DNA of 64,000 nt from Roseovarius aestuariivivens (GTDB taxonomy: Bacteria > Pseudomonadota > Alphaproteobacteria > Rhodobacterales > Rhodobacteraceae): NCBI RefSeq assembly GCF_004761875.1, contig NZ_SJEY01000005.1, positions 1 to 64,000 on the forward strand. Direction: 5' to 3'. Shown here in pieces: positions 36,247 to 46,855 of the stretch. How positions within the stretch are numbered: position 1 is the first letter of the stretch; every line of letters starts with the position of its first letter. Under the pieces are notes generated by a model, which was given only the letters and a program-made list of their open reading frames with translations, ran no database searches and had not been told where the DNA came from. The position numbers and the translations under genes are program-made.

Positions 36247-37485
36247 ATGATCGACCAGAACAGCGCCGCCATCGGGCGTTTCGACAAGTCCTTTCTCGTG
36301 CACATGATCAAGGATTTCTTCCTGATCCTCGTGCTCGTCACCATCGTCGAATTCTCGATCAAGGCCGCGCTGGTCTACACCAATTACGCCACTAACGGCG
36401 AGACAGAGGCCGGTCGCGTCGCCGGCGAACTGTCGGACAATGTGCGTTCGATCATGCGCAACGAGGGCGGCCCGGTGGCCGCGCGCACCATGTATCCGAT
36501 CCTCGAAACCAACTGGAACGATCTGGGTTATGAGATCGCGATTGTGCCCGCGCCGGTAACCATCGATTCCATCGAGGAAAATTTCGGTTTCACGCCCGAA
36601 GGCATTCCCGCCGGTCCCTGGCCCGAAGGGCGCTATAAATCCTTTTCCGAAGATATTGTGGCCGAACCGTTTTGCCTGGCCTGTCACACCGCCGCCGATG
36701 TCGGCGATGTTCTGGGCACGGTGACGGTGCGCAACTATCTGGCCAAGGATTTTGTGCTCTGGTTCAAGGACATTCAGCTCTCGGGCGGGCTCGCGATCGG
36801 TAAGATCCTCGTGCATTCGGTACTGCTTTTCCTGATCCTGCGCGCGCGGATGGAGCCGCTCATCGGCCTGCGCGCCGTGGTCGCCAACCTTGCGCGCGCC
36901 TATGGCGGTCTGCATCACCGCGCCGAAATCCGCACGGCGGACGAGTTCGGCGCGCTGGCACGCGATCTCAACCAGTTTCTCGACCGCATCAGCCGCGTCA
37001 TCGGCGAGCTCGACGTGGTGCTGGGCCGGGTCGTGACGGTCAATGACGACATCGTGCGCGTCCAGGGCGATCTGCGCGACCGGATCGACAGCGTCATCGG
37101 ACGGCTGCGCAAGCTCGAACGCGGCGCGATGGTCTCGGCCAAAGGCGAACCGCGACTGTCGCAGCGCTGGTTCGAGGCGGCGCGCCTCTCTCTTCAATCC
37201 CGCCAGGAGCAGGACCGCGACCCCGACGCCACCGCCGCCCTGCTGGACGAACTGCAAGAGGTCATCGCCAGCGCCGAGGCGCAGATCCGCAATTCCGAGG
37301 CTCTCTTTACCGACCTTGCCGATCTGGGCGAAGAATCCGAGACCCTGCGCGACGCAATGGCCGAAATGACCCGGCTCGAGGAACGTCTCAAAGGCATTAT
37401 CGAAACCGGCACGACGCTGGTCCAGCGGGTGCGCCCCGATGCCAGCCACGTCAACTCCGACGCCGAAACACCTGAAAAAGCATAA
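36247..37485 (+). CDS. Membrane sensor with c-type haem (DUF3365/Tll0287-like) domain
   Basis: A 412-residue protein. A span at about residues 23-45 and another at 181-199 enclose a periplasmic domain of the Tll0287-like (DUF3365) type with a haem-attachment motif C143-L-A-C146-H147. A HAMP-like segment follows (RMEPLIGLRAVVANLARAYGGLHHRAEIRTADEFGALARDLNQFLDRI), then about 160 residues of coiled coil. No histidine kinase, cyclase or methyl-accepting domain follows, and no chemotaxis or kinase gene is adjacent, so the output is unknown; the coiled coil may signal to a partner. Likely senses redox state, NO or oxygen. Function inferred from domains only. Confidence 0.75.
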   Translation: MIDQNSAAIGRFDKSFLVHMIKDFFLILVLVTIVEFSIKAALVYTNYATNGETEAGRVAGELSDNVRSIMRNEGGPVAARTMYPILETNWNDLGYEIAIVPAPVTIDSIEENFGFTPEGIPAGPWPEGRYKSFSEDIVAEPFCLACHTAADVGDVLGTVTVRNYLAKDFVLWFKDIQLSGGLAIGKILVHSVLLFLILRARMEPLIGLRAVVANLARAYGGLHHRAEIRTADEFGALARDLNQFLDRISRVIGELDVVLGRVVTVNDDIVRVQGDLRDRIDSVIGRLRKLERGAMVSAKGEPRLSQRWFEAARLSLQSRQEQDRDPDATAALLDELQEVIASAEAQIRNSEALFTDLADLGEESETLRDAMAEMTRLEERLKGIIETGTTLVQRVRPDASHVNSDAETPEKA

Positions 37486-37520
37486 AAAAAACCGCCGCAC
37501 GCTGGAACCAGCGGCGGCGG
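37484..37520 (-). terminator. Intrinsic terminator of the 40-aa gene
   Basis: CCGCCGC-A-CGCTGG and CCAGCG-GCGGCGG form a 13-bp stem with one bulged base and an AA loop. On the minus strand it is followed by eight T (37491-37484). It lies at the end of the haem sensor gene and would end minus-strand transcripts from the small gene at 37675-37797. Confidence 0.8.
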
Positions 37521-37674
37521 AAGGAATGCGGATCCCGTGGGGGCCGTCGCGGCGCCCGGGGCGAGGCAAAAGCCGCCGGGGACCAGACGATGGGACAGTG
37601 TCGAATGCGCGTCGGATTTGGGACAGGAGACGCGGATTCAGGCGACGGGCACGGGAAGTCGCAGGCAGAAACGG

Positions 37675-37797
37675 TTACATCAGACCGGGCAGATAAAGGC
37701 TCCCGACAAGCATCACGCTCAGTGCGGCGGCCCCGATGAAATCTCCCAGCAGCGTGTCACTGGAACGCTTTGCGGCGGTCTTGATCTGGCTGAGCAT
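37675..37797 (-). CDS. 40-aa single-span membrane protein
   Basis: ATG 37797 to stop 37675 encodes LSQIKTAAKRSSDTLLGDFIGAAALSVMLVGSLYLPGLM after the first residue: a basic amphipathic start, then one hydrophobic span (about residues 18-38). GAGG precedes the ATG and an intrinsic terminator lies downstream, which supports a real small gene. Similar short proteins with an RS(S/T)DTL core are known to me from related Rhodobacteraceae genomes, but without a function. Possible ATG starts further upstream (37878) lack a ribosome binding site. Confidence 0.6.
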   Translation of the reverse strand: MLSQIKTAAKRSSDTLLGDFIGAAALSVMLVGSLYLPGLM

Positions 37798-37929
37798 CGG
37801 GCGGGTCCTCTTCAGTCGTTCGTGTTGCTCCTTTGTTCTCATTTCCGGACAAAAATGTAAAGAACTTTTTAAGAACATTTGCGAACTTTTAAGGATTTCA
37901 TGCGAACAGCCCTTGTTTTACAGGACGCG

Positions 37930-40020
37930 TCAGCCGACGCCGATCAGGCGGATCGCCTCGTCCTGACCCATCAGCCACAAAAGAACGCGCGCCGCCCGAC
38001 CGCGCTCGGTCACCAGTTCCGGATCGTCGCCCAGTAATTTGCGCGCGTCCGTCTGCGCCACCGCCATCAGGGCGGCCTGCGCTTCCAGATCGCCCACCCG
38101 GAATTTCGGCAGCCCGGATTGCGCCGTGCCGATGAGGTCTCCTACCCCGCGCATCTCCAGATCGACCTCGGCGATACGGAACCCGTCCTCGGTCTCGCGC
38201 ATCGTGTCCAGCCGGCGCTGGCCGCCCTCGCTCAGCGGCGCCTGATACATCAGCAGGCAGGTCGAGGCCGCCTCGCCCCGGCCCACGCGGCCGCGCAACT
38301 GGTGCAGCTGCGCCAGCCCGAAATGCTCGGCCCGTTCGATCACCATGATCGAGGCATTGGGTACATCCACCCCCACTTCGATCACCGTGGTGGAGACAAG
38401 CACACTCGTCTCGCCGCGCTGAAACGCCGCCATCGCGGCATCTTTCTGCTCGGGCGGCATCTGGCCATGCACCAGCCCCACGCGCCCGTCCCCGAGCGAC
38501 GCGCGCAGCCGCTTGAACCGCTCTTCCGCGCTGGAAAGGTCCACCGCCTCGCTTTCCTCGACCAGCGGACAGACCCAATAGGCCTGCCGCCCTTCCACGA
38601 TGGCATTGCGAAGATGCTCGACCACCTCGTCCATCCGGCCCATGTTGACCAGCGCCGTCTTGATCGGTTTGCGCCCGGGCGGCTTTTCATCCAGCACGCT
38701 CACATCCATGTCGCCATATTGCGCCAGCGCAAGGCTCCGCGGGATCGGAGTGGCCGTCATCACCAGCACATCGACCGCCACGCCTTTTTTCCCCAGTTCC
38801 AACCTCTGGCGCACGCCGAACCGGTGCTGTTCGTCCACGATCGCCAGCCGCAGATCGGCAAAGTCGACATCCTTCTGAAAAACCGCGTGCGTGCCCACAA
38901 GGATCTGGATCTCGCCGCTGGCCAGCGCCGTCAGCTTTTCGCGCCGCACCGCGCCCTTGTCGCGCCCGGTCAGCAGTTCGATGCGCACACCCGCCGTCTC
39001 GGCCAGCGGCCGCAGGCCCTCCAGATGCTGGCGCGCCAGGATCTCGGTCGGCGCCATCATCACGCCCTGCCCGCCTGCCTCGACAGCGACGAGCAGCGCC
39101 ATCAGCGCGACCAGCGTCTTGCCCGCACCCACATCGCCCTGCAGCAGTCGGTTCATCTTTTGCGGGCGGGCCATGTCGGTGGCAATCTCCTCGATGGCGC
39201 GCCGCTGCGCCGCGGTCGGGCTATAGGGCAGCGCCGCGCGCACCTTGGCCTGAAGATCGCCCGTCCCGACGCTGACCCGTCCCTTGCCGCGCCGCAGTTT
39301 GGCCCGCGCCAGCCCCAGCGTCAGCTGATGCGCCATGAACTCGTCATAGGCCAGCCGTTCACGCGCCGGGTGGCTGGGCGACAGCTCTCCGATGGTCAGC
39401 GGATGATGCGCCGTCGCGACCGCCTCTTTCCAGTCAGGCCAACCGGCGCGGGTTTTCTGCGCCGGGTCGATCCATTCCGGCAGGTCCGGCACACGCGTCA
39501 GCGCGCCCGCCACCGCCTTGGCCATCACCCGCTGCGTGATCCCGGCAGTTAACGGATAGACCGGCTCGAAATCCGGGATCTCGCCGGCCTCCTCTGGCGG
39601 CAGGATGTGATCGGGATGCACCATCTGCGCCAGCCCGTCGAAAAGCTCCACCTTGCCCGACACAACGCGCCGCGCGCCGGTGGGCAGCACCTTGGTGAGG
39701 TACGTGTCGCGCCCGTTGAAGAACACCAACTGGAAAGAGATCTCGGCATCCTCGACCGTGATCCGGTAGGGCCCGCCGCGTCTGCTGGGCGGCTGATGCC
39801 GGCCAACCGTCACCTCGACCGTCACCACCCCGGGCAGGTCCGCGCCCTTGACCGTGCTGCGTTTGCGCCGGTCGATCCCCGAATACGGCAAGGTCAGGAT
39901 CAGGTCGCGAGGCCGCGCAATATCGAGCGCGGCCAATGTCTGCGCCGTCTTCGGTCCGACCCCCTCCAGCGTCTCCAGCCCCGCAAACAGCGGAAACAGG
40001 ATTTCGGGCCGGCCCGCCAT
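37930..40020 (-). CDS. recG: ATP-dependent DNA helicase RecG
   Basis: A 696-residue RecG, full length. The N-terminal wedge (OB-fold) domain with a LEGVGPKTAQTLAALDI HhH-like start binds branched DNA. The helicase motor has Walker A LLQGDVGAGKTLVAL near residue 295, DEQH in LAIVDEQHRFGVRQR, TATPIPRSLALAQYGDMD, VSTTVIEVGVDVPNAS and QLRGRVGRGEAASTCLL, followed by the TRG-type end. It regresses stalled replication forks and processes Holliday junctions. It starts five bases after ligA and is probably translated from the same message. Confidence 0.97.
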   Translation of the reverse strand: MAGRPEILFPLFAGLETLEGVGPKTAQTLAALDIARPRDLILTLPYSGIDRRKRSTVKGADLPGVVTVEVTVGRHQPPSRRGGPYRITVEDAEISFQLVFFNGRDTYLTKVLPTGARRVVSGKVELFDGLAQMVHPDHILPPEEAGEIPDFEPVYPLTAGITQRVMAKAVAGALTRVPDLPEWIDPAQKTRAGWPDWKEAVATAHHPLTIGELSPSHPARERLAYDEFMAHQLTLGLARAKLRRGKGRVSVGTGDLQAKVRAALPYSPTAAQRRAIEEIATDMARPQKMNRLLQGDVGAGKTLVALMALLVAVEAGGQGVMMAPTEILARQHLEGLRPLAETAGVRIELLTGRDKGAVRREKLTALASGEIQILVGTHAVFQKDVDFADLRLAIVDEQHRFGVRQRLELGKKGVAVDVLVMTATPIPRSLALAQYGDMDVSVLDEKPPGRKPIKTALVNMGRMDEVVEHLRNAIVEGRQAYWVCPLVEESEAVDLSSAEERFKRLRASLGDGRVGLVHGQMPPEQKDAAMAAFQRGETSVLVSTTVIEVGVDVPNASIMVIERAEHFGLAQLHQLRGRVGRGEAASTCLLMYQAPLSEGGQRRLDTMRETEDGFRIAEVDLEMRGVGDLIGTAQSGLPKFRVGDLEAQAALMAVAQTDARKLLGDDPELVTERGRAARVLLWLMGQDEAIRLIGVG

Positions 40021-40024
40021 CGCC

Positions 40025-42238
<2,214 letters not shown>

Positions 42239-42291
42239 TCAAGCCTGTCCGCGGCACTCGCATCCGCGCCATCGCCGGGCGGGGCGCGGTC

Positions 42292-43008
42292 TCAGGCTCC
42301 CACGGCGAGACGATCGTCGCCGGTCGCGGCCGGATCGGGATCGCGCAGAACATATCCGCGTCCCCAGACCGTCTCGATATAATTTTCGCCACCGGTCGCC
42401 TCGGCCAGCTTCTTGCGCAGCTTGCAGATGAAGACGTCGATGATCTTCAGCTCCGGCTCGTCCATGCCGCCATAGAGATGGTTGAGGAACATTTCCTTGG
42501 TCAGGGTCGTGCCCTTGCGCAGGCTCAGAAGCTCCAGCATCTGGTATTCCTTGCCGGTCAGGTGCACCGTCTTGTCCGCCACCTCGACCGTCTTGGCGTC
42601 GAGATTGATATGCACCTTGCCGGTCCGGATCACGGATTGCGAATGGCCCTTGGACCGCCGGATGATCGCGTGAATGCGCGCGACCAGTTCCTCGCGGTGG
42701 AACGGCTTGGTCAGGTAGTCGTCCGCGCCAAAACCGAAGCCCTTGATCTTGTTCTCGGTGTCGTCCGCCCCCGACAGGATCAGGATCGGCGTTTCGACCC
42801 GTGCCAGCCGCAATTGGCGCAGCACCTCGTGCCCGTTCATGTCCGGCAAACCCAGGTCCAGCAGGATCAGGTCGTAATCGTAAAGCTTCGCAAGATCGAT
42901 GCCCTCTTCGCCCAGATCGGTCGTGTAGACGTTCAGGTTGGCATGCGTCAGCATGAGTTCGATGCTCTTGGAGGTGTTCGGATCGTCTTCCACGAGTAGG
43001 ACGCGCAT
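42292..43008 (-). CDS. ctrA: Cell-cycle/motility response regulator CtrA
   Basis: A 238-residue OmpR-type response regulator, highly like CtrA. Receiver domain: acidic pocket E7-D8-D9, phospho-acceptor D51 in [13 protein letters not shown], and KPF near residue 105. Output winged helix: [53 protein letters not shown] and [12 protein letters not shown], the CtrA-specific form. In Roseobacters CtrA controls motility, gene transfer agent and related traits rather than being essential. GGAG lies eight bases before the ATG, and a CtrA-type box is found 53 bp upstream of the start (43061-43075), in line with autoregulation. A SciP gene lies just upstream. Confidence 0.96.
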   Translation of the reverse strand: MRVLLVEDDPNTSKSIELMLTHANLNVYTTDLGEEGIDLAKLYDYDLILLDLGLPDMNGHEVLRQLRLARVETPILILSGADDTENKIKGFGFGADDYLTKPFHREELVARIHAIIRRSKGHSQSVIRTGKVHINLDAKTVEVADKTVHLTGKEYQMLELLSLRKGTTLTKEMFLNHLYGGMDEPELKIIDVFICKLRKKLAEATGGENYIETVWGRGYVLRDPDPAATGDDRLAVGA

Positions 43009-43060
43009 GTGGGATACTCCATTGAATTCCGTGTACCGGACTAAAGCTGGACAAAATTGG

Positions 43061-43075
43061 TTAATCGCAGGTTAC
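43061..43075. promoter_or_regulatory. CtrA box upstream of ctrA
   Basis: TTAA-TCGCAGG-TTAC matches the CtrA consensus TTAA-N7-TTAA in seven of eight bases. It is the only two-half site seen near ctrA and lies where autoregulation would be expected. Confidence 0.6.
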
Positions 43076-43117
43076 CGTAGAAGAACAAATAGAGCATTCT
43101 ACCTTAGGTTGTCCACC

Positions 43118-43381
43118 TTATTTGAGCCCCGTCACCTTCAGGCCCTCCACACCATAGCGCGACACGGCCTCGAGCCATTCCTGGAATTCCTCCTGGCTCA
43201 GCCCGTATTCGGCCTGCGCCTCGGCCTGGGTGATCAGCCCGTGCAGCACACCGCGCACCACGGCAAGCTTGCGCGAGGCCACCCATCGCCGCGTGTCGGG
43301 CGGCGGCAGGTCGGCCCGGGTCATCACGGAGCCATCCGGCAAGGTCACCGCGCGCGGCCCGTCGACTTTCCTGAGATACAT
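43118..43381 (-). CDS. sciP: SciP-type CtrA inhibitor (DUF1153)
   Basis: An 87-residue DUF1153 protein: MYLRKVDGPRAVTLPDGSVMTRADLPPPDTRRWVASRK at the N-terminus and a helix-turn-helix (HGLITQAEAQAEYGLSQEEFQEWLEAV). The sequence closely follows SciP of Caulobacter, a small protein that binds CtrA and blocks its activation of target promoters. It is followed 109 bp later by ctrA in the same direction, so the regulator and its inhibitor may be expressed together. GAGAGGG precedes the ATG. It is divergent from mnmA. Confidence 0.88.
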   Translation of the reverse strand: MYLRKVDGPRAVTLPDGSVMTRADLPPPDTRRWVASRKLAVVRGVLHGLITQAEAQAEYGLSQEEFQEWLEAVSRYGVEGLKVTGLK

Positions 43382-43547
43382 GACGCTACCCTCTCGTCTG
43401 AGGCATTCAGGATCGGCAAACGCGCTTAACGCCCGGTGAAACCCGCCGGGCTTTGTGCTTCGGATTTTTCTAAAAAGCCGTCCCCGGACGAGCCCTTAAC
43501 ATTCCGCCGCAAGGGGCCTATATACGCCGCCAAACCCGGAGACCCGC

Positions 43548-44684
43548 ATGCCCTTCGATCCCGCCCTCAATTCGCTCGGCTTCGCCAAGCCGCCTGCCCA
43601 GACCCGCGTGGTCGTGGCCATGTCGGGCGGCGTGGACAGTTCCGTCGTGGCGGCGCAACTGGCCGAGGAAGGCTATGACGTGGTCGGCGTGACGCTGCAG
43701 CTTTACGATCACGGCGCGGCTCTGGCCAAAAAGGGCGCGTGCTGCGCGGGCGTCGATATCCACGACGCGCGCCGCGTGGCCGAGGAGATGGGCTTTCCCC
43801 ACTACGTGCTCGATTACGAGAACATCTTCCGTGATGCGGTCATCGACGAATTCGCCGACAGCTACCTCGCGGGAGCCACGCCGGTGCCCTGCATCCGCTG
43901 CAACGAGCGTGTGAAATTCAAGGACCTACTGGAAACGGCGCGGGACCTCGACGCCGACTGCATGGCAACGGGTCACTACATCCAGCGCAAGATGGGCGAT
44001 CTGGGGCCAGAACTGCACTGCGCGGCGGATGCCAATCGCGACCAGTCCTATTTCCTGTTTTCCACCACGCCCGAACAGCTCGATTACCTTCGCTTCCCGC
44101 TGGGGCACCTGGCCTCCAAGGCCGAGACCCGTGCGCTCGCGGCGCGGTACAACCTGCCCGTGGCAGACAAGCCCGACAGCCAGGATATATGCTTCGTGCC
44201 CAATGGCGATTATGCCAGCGTGATCGAAAAACTGCGTCCGGGCGCTGCGGAACCGGGCGAGATCGTGCATGCCGACGGGCGCGTGCTGGGCCGCCACGAG
44301 GGCGTGATCCACTACACGATCGGCCAGCGGCGCGGGCTTGGCATCGGCGGCCTCGCCGAGCCGCTCTACGTGGTCAAGCTCGACGTCGACAAAAGCCAGG
44401 TCATCGTCGGCCCGAAGGACATGCTCTCGACCCGCACGGTTCCGGTACGCGAAATCAACTGGCTGGGCGATCGGCCTTTCGAATCCGCGCCCGAATGGCA
44501 CGTCTCGGTCAAGGTCCGCTCGACCCGTCCCCCGCGCGACGCGGTGATCCGGCCCATGGGTCCGGACACGGCCGAGGTCGAGCTGCTGACGCCGGAAGAA
44601 GGCGTGTCGCGAGGCCAGGCCTGTGTTTTTTACGAGACCGGCGGCAGCCGTATTCTGGGCGGCGGCTGGATCTGGAAGGGATGA
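43548..44684 (+). CDS. mnmA: tRNA-specific 2-thiouridylase MnmA
   Basis: A 378-residue enzyme that thiolates U34 in tRNAs for Lys, Glu and Gln. PP-loop [18 protein letters not shown] near the N-terminus, [10 protein letters not shown] with the first catalytic cysteine, SQDICFV with the second, ATGHY, and the C-terminal beta-barrel ([33 protein letters not shown]). GGAGACC lies ahead of the ATG. Its stop codon lies six bases from the convergent RAYT gene, whose end carries a REP hairpin. Confidence 0.96.
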   Translation: MPFDPALNSLGFAKPPAQTRVVVAMSGGVDSSVVAAQLAEEGYDVVGVTLQLYDHGAALAKKGACCAGVDIHDARRVAEEMGFPHYVLDYENIFRDAVIDEFADSYLAGATPVPCIRCNERVKFKDLLETARDLDADCMATGHYIQRKMGDLGPELHCAADANRDQSYFLFSTTPEQLDYLRFPLGHLASKAETRALAARYNLPVADKPDSQDICFVPNGDYASVIEKLRPGAAEPGEIVHADGRVLGRHEGVIHYTIGQRRGLGIGGLAEPLYVVKLDVDKSQVIVGPKDMLSTRTVPVREINWLGDRPFESAPEWHVSVKVRSTRPPRDAVIRPMGPDTAEVELLTPEEGVSRGQACVFYETGGSRILGGGWIWKG

Positions 44685-44689
44685 CGGTG

Positions 44690-45235
44690 TCAGGGGCGCG
44701 CTGAAGCACGCCCTACGCGCGGCGCGCGCTCACCGGTGGGAACGCGAGGGAGGTCAACGACAGGCTCCTGCCCCAGTGCATCCCTGTGATACGAACTGTA
44801 GCGCCAGTCGCGCGGCTGTCGCACCAGACCGTGCCGGACCGGATCCGTCCAGCAATAGGTCCGATGCTGTGCAAGATCGGCGGCATCGCGGATATGATGC
44901 TCCCAAAAGCGGCGCTGCCAGATGCCCTTTTCCCTTCGTGCGACCAACCGAGGCGTTTCGACCCCTCCGGGCAAACCGCGCGAGAACCGCGCCTTGATCG
45001 CCGCCCACCGTGCGGCATAGTCGCAATCGCCATCGGGCAGGGTCCAAATGGCATGCAGATGATCGGGCAGCACCACCCAACTGTCGATGCGAAAGGGCTG
45101 CACCTCACGCACCGTCCGAACGGCCTGGCGCAAGCGCGTGATCTCGTCGATCAGCAAGGTGCTCTCTGCCTCTTGCAGGCAAAGCGTGAAAAAGATCGTC
45201 GCTCCAGGGCGCCGCGGGCGAATGTACTGGGCCAT
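44690..45235 (-). CDS. REP-associated tyrosine transposase (RAYT)
   Basis: A 181-residue Y1/HUH-type transposase of the RAYT (TnpA_REP) group. IDSWVVLPDHLHAIWTLPDGD carries the HxH metal motif, KARFSRGL and IWQRRFWEHHIRDAADLAQHRTYCWTDPVRHGLV carry the catalytic tyrosine region, and WRYSSYHRD is the usual C-terminal signature. RAYTs nick single-stranded REP DNA and are normally a single domesticated copy per genome. REP-like hairpins with a GTAG head lie at both ends of this gene. The start (ATG 45235) is chosen by family alignment; the frame remains open upstream. C-terminal codons lie within the REP. Confidence 0.9.
   Translation of the reverse strand: MAQYIRPRRPGATIFFTLCLQEAESTLLIDEITRLRQAVRTVREVQPFRIDSWVVLPDHLHAIWTLPDGDCDYAARWAAIKARFSRGLPGGVETPRLVARREKGIWQRRFWEHHIRDAADLAQHRTYCWTDPVRHGLVRQPRDWRYSSYHRDALGQEPVVDLPRVPTGERAPRVGRASARP
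44694..44716 (-). repeat. REP hairpin at the 3' end of the RAYT gene
   Basis: On the minus strand, GTAG (44716-44713) leads into an 8-bp stem GGGCGTGC / GCGCGCCC with a TTCA loop. Its last bases are shared with the end of the RAYT coding sequence. Confidence 0.75.
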
Positions 45236-45284
45236 GACACACAGCTTGCGGCAAACAGGGTTAACGCAAGGTTGACGCCACCCC

Positions 45285-45307
45285 GTAGGCCGTGCTTCAG
45301 CGCGGCC
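45285..45307 (+). repeat. REP hairpin upstream of the RAYT gene
   Basis: GTAG (45285-45288) leads into GGCCGTGC / GCGCGGCC with a TTCA loop. It is inverted relative to the copy at 44694-44716 and differs at one stem position with a matching change on the other arm (G-C to C-G), so the stem is kept by covariation. Confidence 0.75.
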
Positions 45308-45312
45308 TTGCC

Positions 45313-45690
45313 CTAGGCATCCTTGTGGCGCGCGTAGCCCGCCATGCCGGGAAACTCCGGCAGCCACGGCTCGCGCCGCACCGTCCAAAGCTCATAGTCG
45401 GGCGTGAAAACACCCGGCGCGTCGAGCGTGCCGAGATGAACCTCCACCTCGTTCCCGCTGACCGCAAAAACCGACGACCCGCAGCGCGGACAGAAATGCC
45501 GGCCCCGATAGTCCCGCGTTTCGCCCGTGATCCGCACCGCCTCTTCCGGGAACATGGCCGCGGCATAAAAGACCGCGCCATGATGCTTGCGGCAATCGAG
45601 ACAGTGACACACGCCCACGCGCAACGGCACGCCTCTCGCAACCAGCCGCACCGCTCCGCACAGACATCCGCCCTCGACCTCGTTCATCAT
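45313..45690 (-). CDS. GFA/CENP-V family zinc-binding protein
   Basis: A 125-residue GFA-fold protein: GGCLCGAVRL, CHCLDCRKHHGAVF and CPRCGSSVF give the full zinc-ligand set, and EVEVHLGTLDAPGVFTPDYELW is the family's usual second half. The reaction is not established for most members. It lies 22 bases downstream of lpxB on the same strand and may be the last gene of the lipid A operon, followed closely by the RAYT unit. Third GFA gene in the window. Confidence 0.88.
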   Translation of the reverse strand: MMNEVEGGCLCGAVRLVARGVPLRVGVCHCLDCRKHHGAVFYAAAMFPEEAVRITGETRDYRGRHFCPRCGSSVFAVSGNEVEVHLGTLDAPGVFTPDYELWTVRREPWLPEFPGMAGYARHKDA

Positions 45691-45712
45691 TCCCTCCGCA
45701 AACGCGCGCGCC

Positions 45713-46855
45713 TCAGGGCAGCCGCGCCAGAACCGCCCTGGCCGCGCGCAGGCCCGGCGCCTCTCCGCCGCGTCCCAGCCGCTCCATCGTCAGCCGCATC
45801 GCCTCTTCCTGCGCATCGGGGGCGTCCAGCACCTCCAGCACCCCCTGGGCGATCAGATCGGCCCGGCACCTTTCACCGTTGAACTCCGGCACGGCACGCG
45901 TGTCCGACACGAGATTGACCAGCGTCAGCGTGTCGATGCGCAGCATCCGGCGGATGATCTCGCGGGTGATCCAGTTGACGTCATAGGCGATGACCATCGG
46001 TGTCCCCGCCGCCGCGAGTTCCAGCGATACCGTTCCCGACGCCGCCAGCGCCACCTGCGCCACGCCAAAGGCCGCTGCCTTCTCGGCCTTGAACGTGGCC
46101 TCGCCCGGCGCGACGACGACCGGCCTGCCCGGCCAGTCTGCAACCAACTCCCGCACTTGCGCCGCACGAGAGGCCGTCGTCGGCAGCACGACCCGCAGAT
46201 CCGGGCGAGCCTGCAGCACGTTTCGCACCGTCTCGCCAAAGATCGGCCCCAGCCGCGCCACCTCGCCCCCGCGCGAGCCGGGCAGCACGAGCAGCACCTC
46301 GGCGTCGCCCAGCCCGTGCCGGTCCCGGAACGCCGCTATCTCCACCGCGTCGGCCTGCTTCTGGCTTACCACGGGGTGGCCCACGAAATCGCATGCCATC
46401 CCGGCGGCTTCCATATAAGGCGGCTCAAAGGGCAAAAGCGCCAGCACATGGTCGATCACCTTCGCCATCTTCTCCGCCCGCTTCGGGCGCCACGCCCAGA
46501 CCGAGGGCGCCACGTAATGTACCGTGCGAATGTCGCGCTCCGCCTTCACGATCTTCGCCACGCGCAGGCAGAAATCCGGGCTGTCGATGGAAATGATGAC
46601 GTCAGGATCACAGGCCAGCGCCGCCTCCGCCGTCTCGCGGATCCGACGCTTAAGGTGGAAATATTTCGGCAGGATCTCCACGATCCCCATCACGCTCAGC
46701 TCTTCCATCGGAAAGAGCGAGCTCAGGCTCTCGTCCTCCATCAGCGGCCCGCCGACGCCCACGAATTCGACCTCCGTCAGGTCCCTGAGCCCGGCCATCA
46801 ACGCCGCGCCAAGCGCATCGCCCGAGGCCTCTCCGGCGATGACGAAAACCTTCAT
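45713..46855 (-). CDS. lpxB: Lipid-A-disaccharide synthase
   Basis: A 380-residue glycosyltransferase condensing UDP-2,3-diacylglucosamine with lipid X. VFVIAGEASGDALGAALM at the N-terminus, DVIISIDSPDFCLRVAK, VHYVAPSVWAWRPKRAEKM and LPGSRGGEVARLGP are all present, with a C-terminal AASGTVSLELAAAGTPMVIAY substrate-binding part. Membrane-associated. Its ATG overlaps the lpxI stop by four bases. It ends the lipid A block on this strand. Confidence 0.96.
   Translation of the reverse strand: MKVFVIAGEASGDALGAALMAGLRDLTEVEFVGVGGPLMEDESLSSLFPMEELSVMGIVEILPKYFHLKRRIRETAEAALACDPDVIISIDSPDFCLRVAKIVKAERDIRTVHYVAPSVWAWRPKRAEKMAKVIDHVLALLPFEPPYMEAAGMACDFVGHPVVSQKQADAVEIAAFRDRHGLGDAEVLLVLPGSRGGEVARLGPIFGETVRNVLQARPDLRVVLPTTASRAAQVRELVADWPGRPVVVAPGEATFKAEKAAAFGVAQVALAASGTVSLELAAAGTPMVIAYDVNWITREIIRRMLRIDTLTLVNLVSDTRAVPEFNGERCRADLIAQGVLEVLDAPDAQEEAMRLTMERLGRGGEAPGLRAARAVLARLP

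Noticed and set aside
38119..39552. A 477-codon plus-strand frame opposite recG
   Set aside because: Antisense shadow of recG without start signals or motifs.
43431..43451. GCCCGG/CCGGGC hairpin between sciP and mnmA as a terminator
   Set aside because: No T run follows, and there is no transcript to end between two divergent genes.
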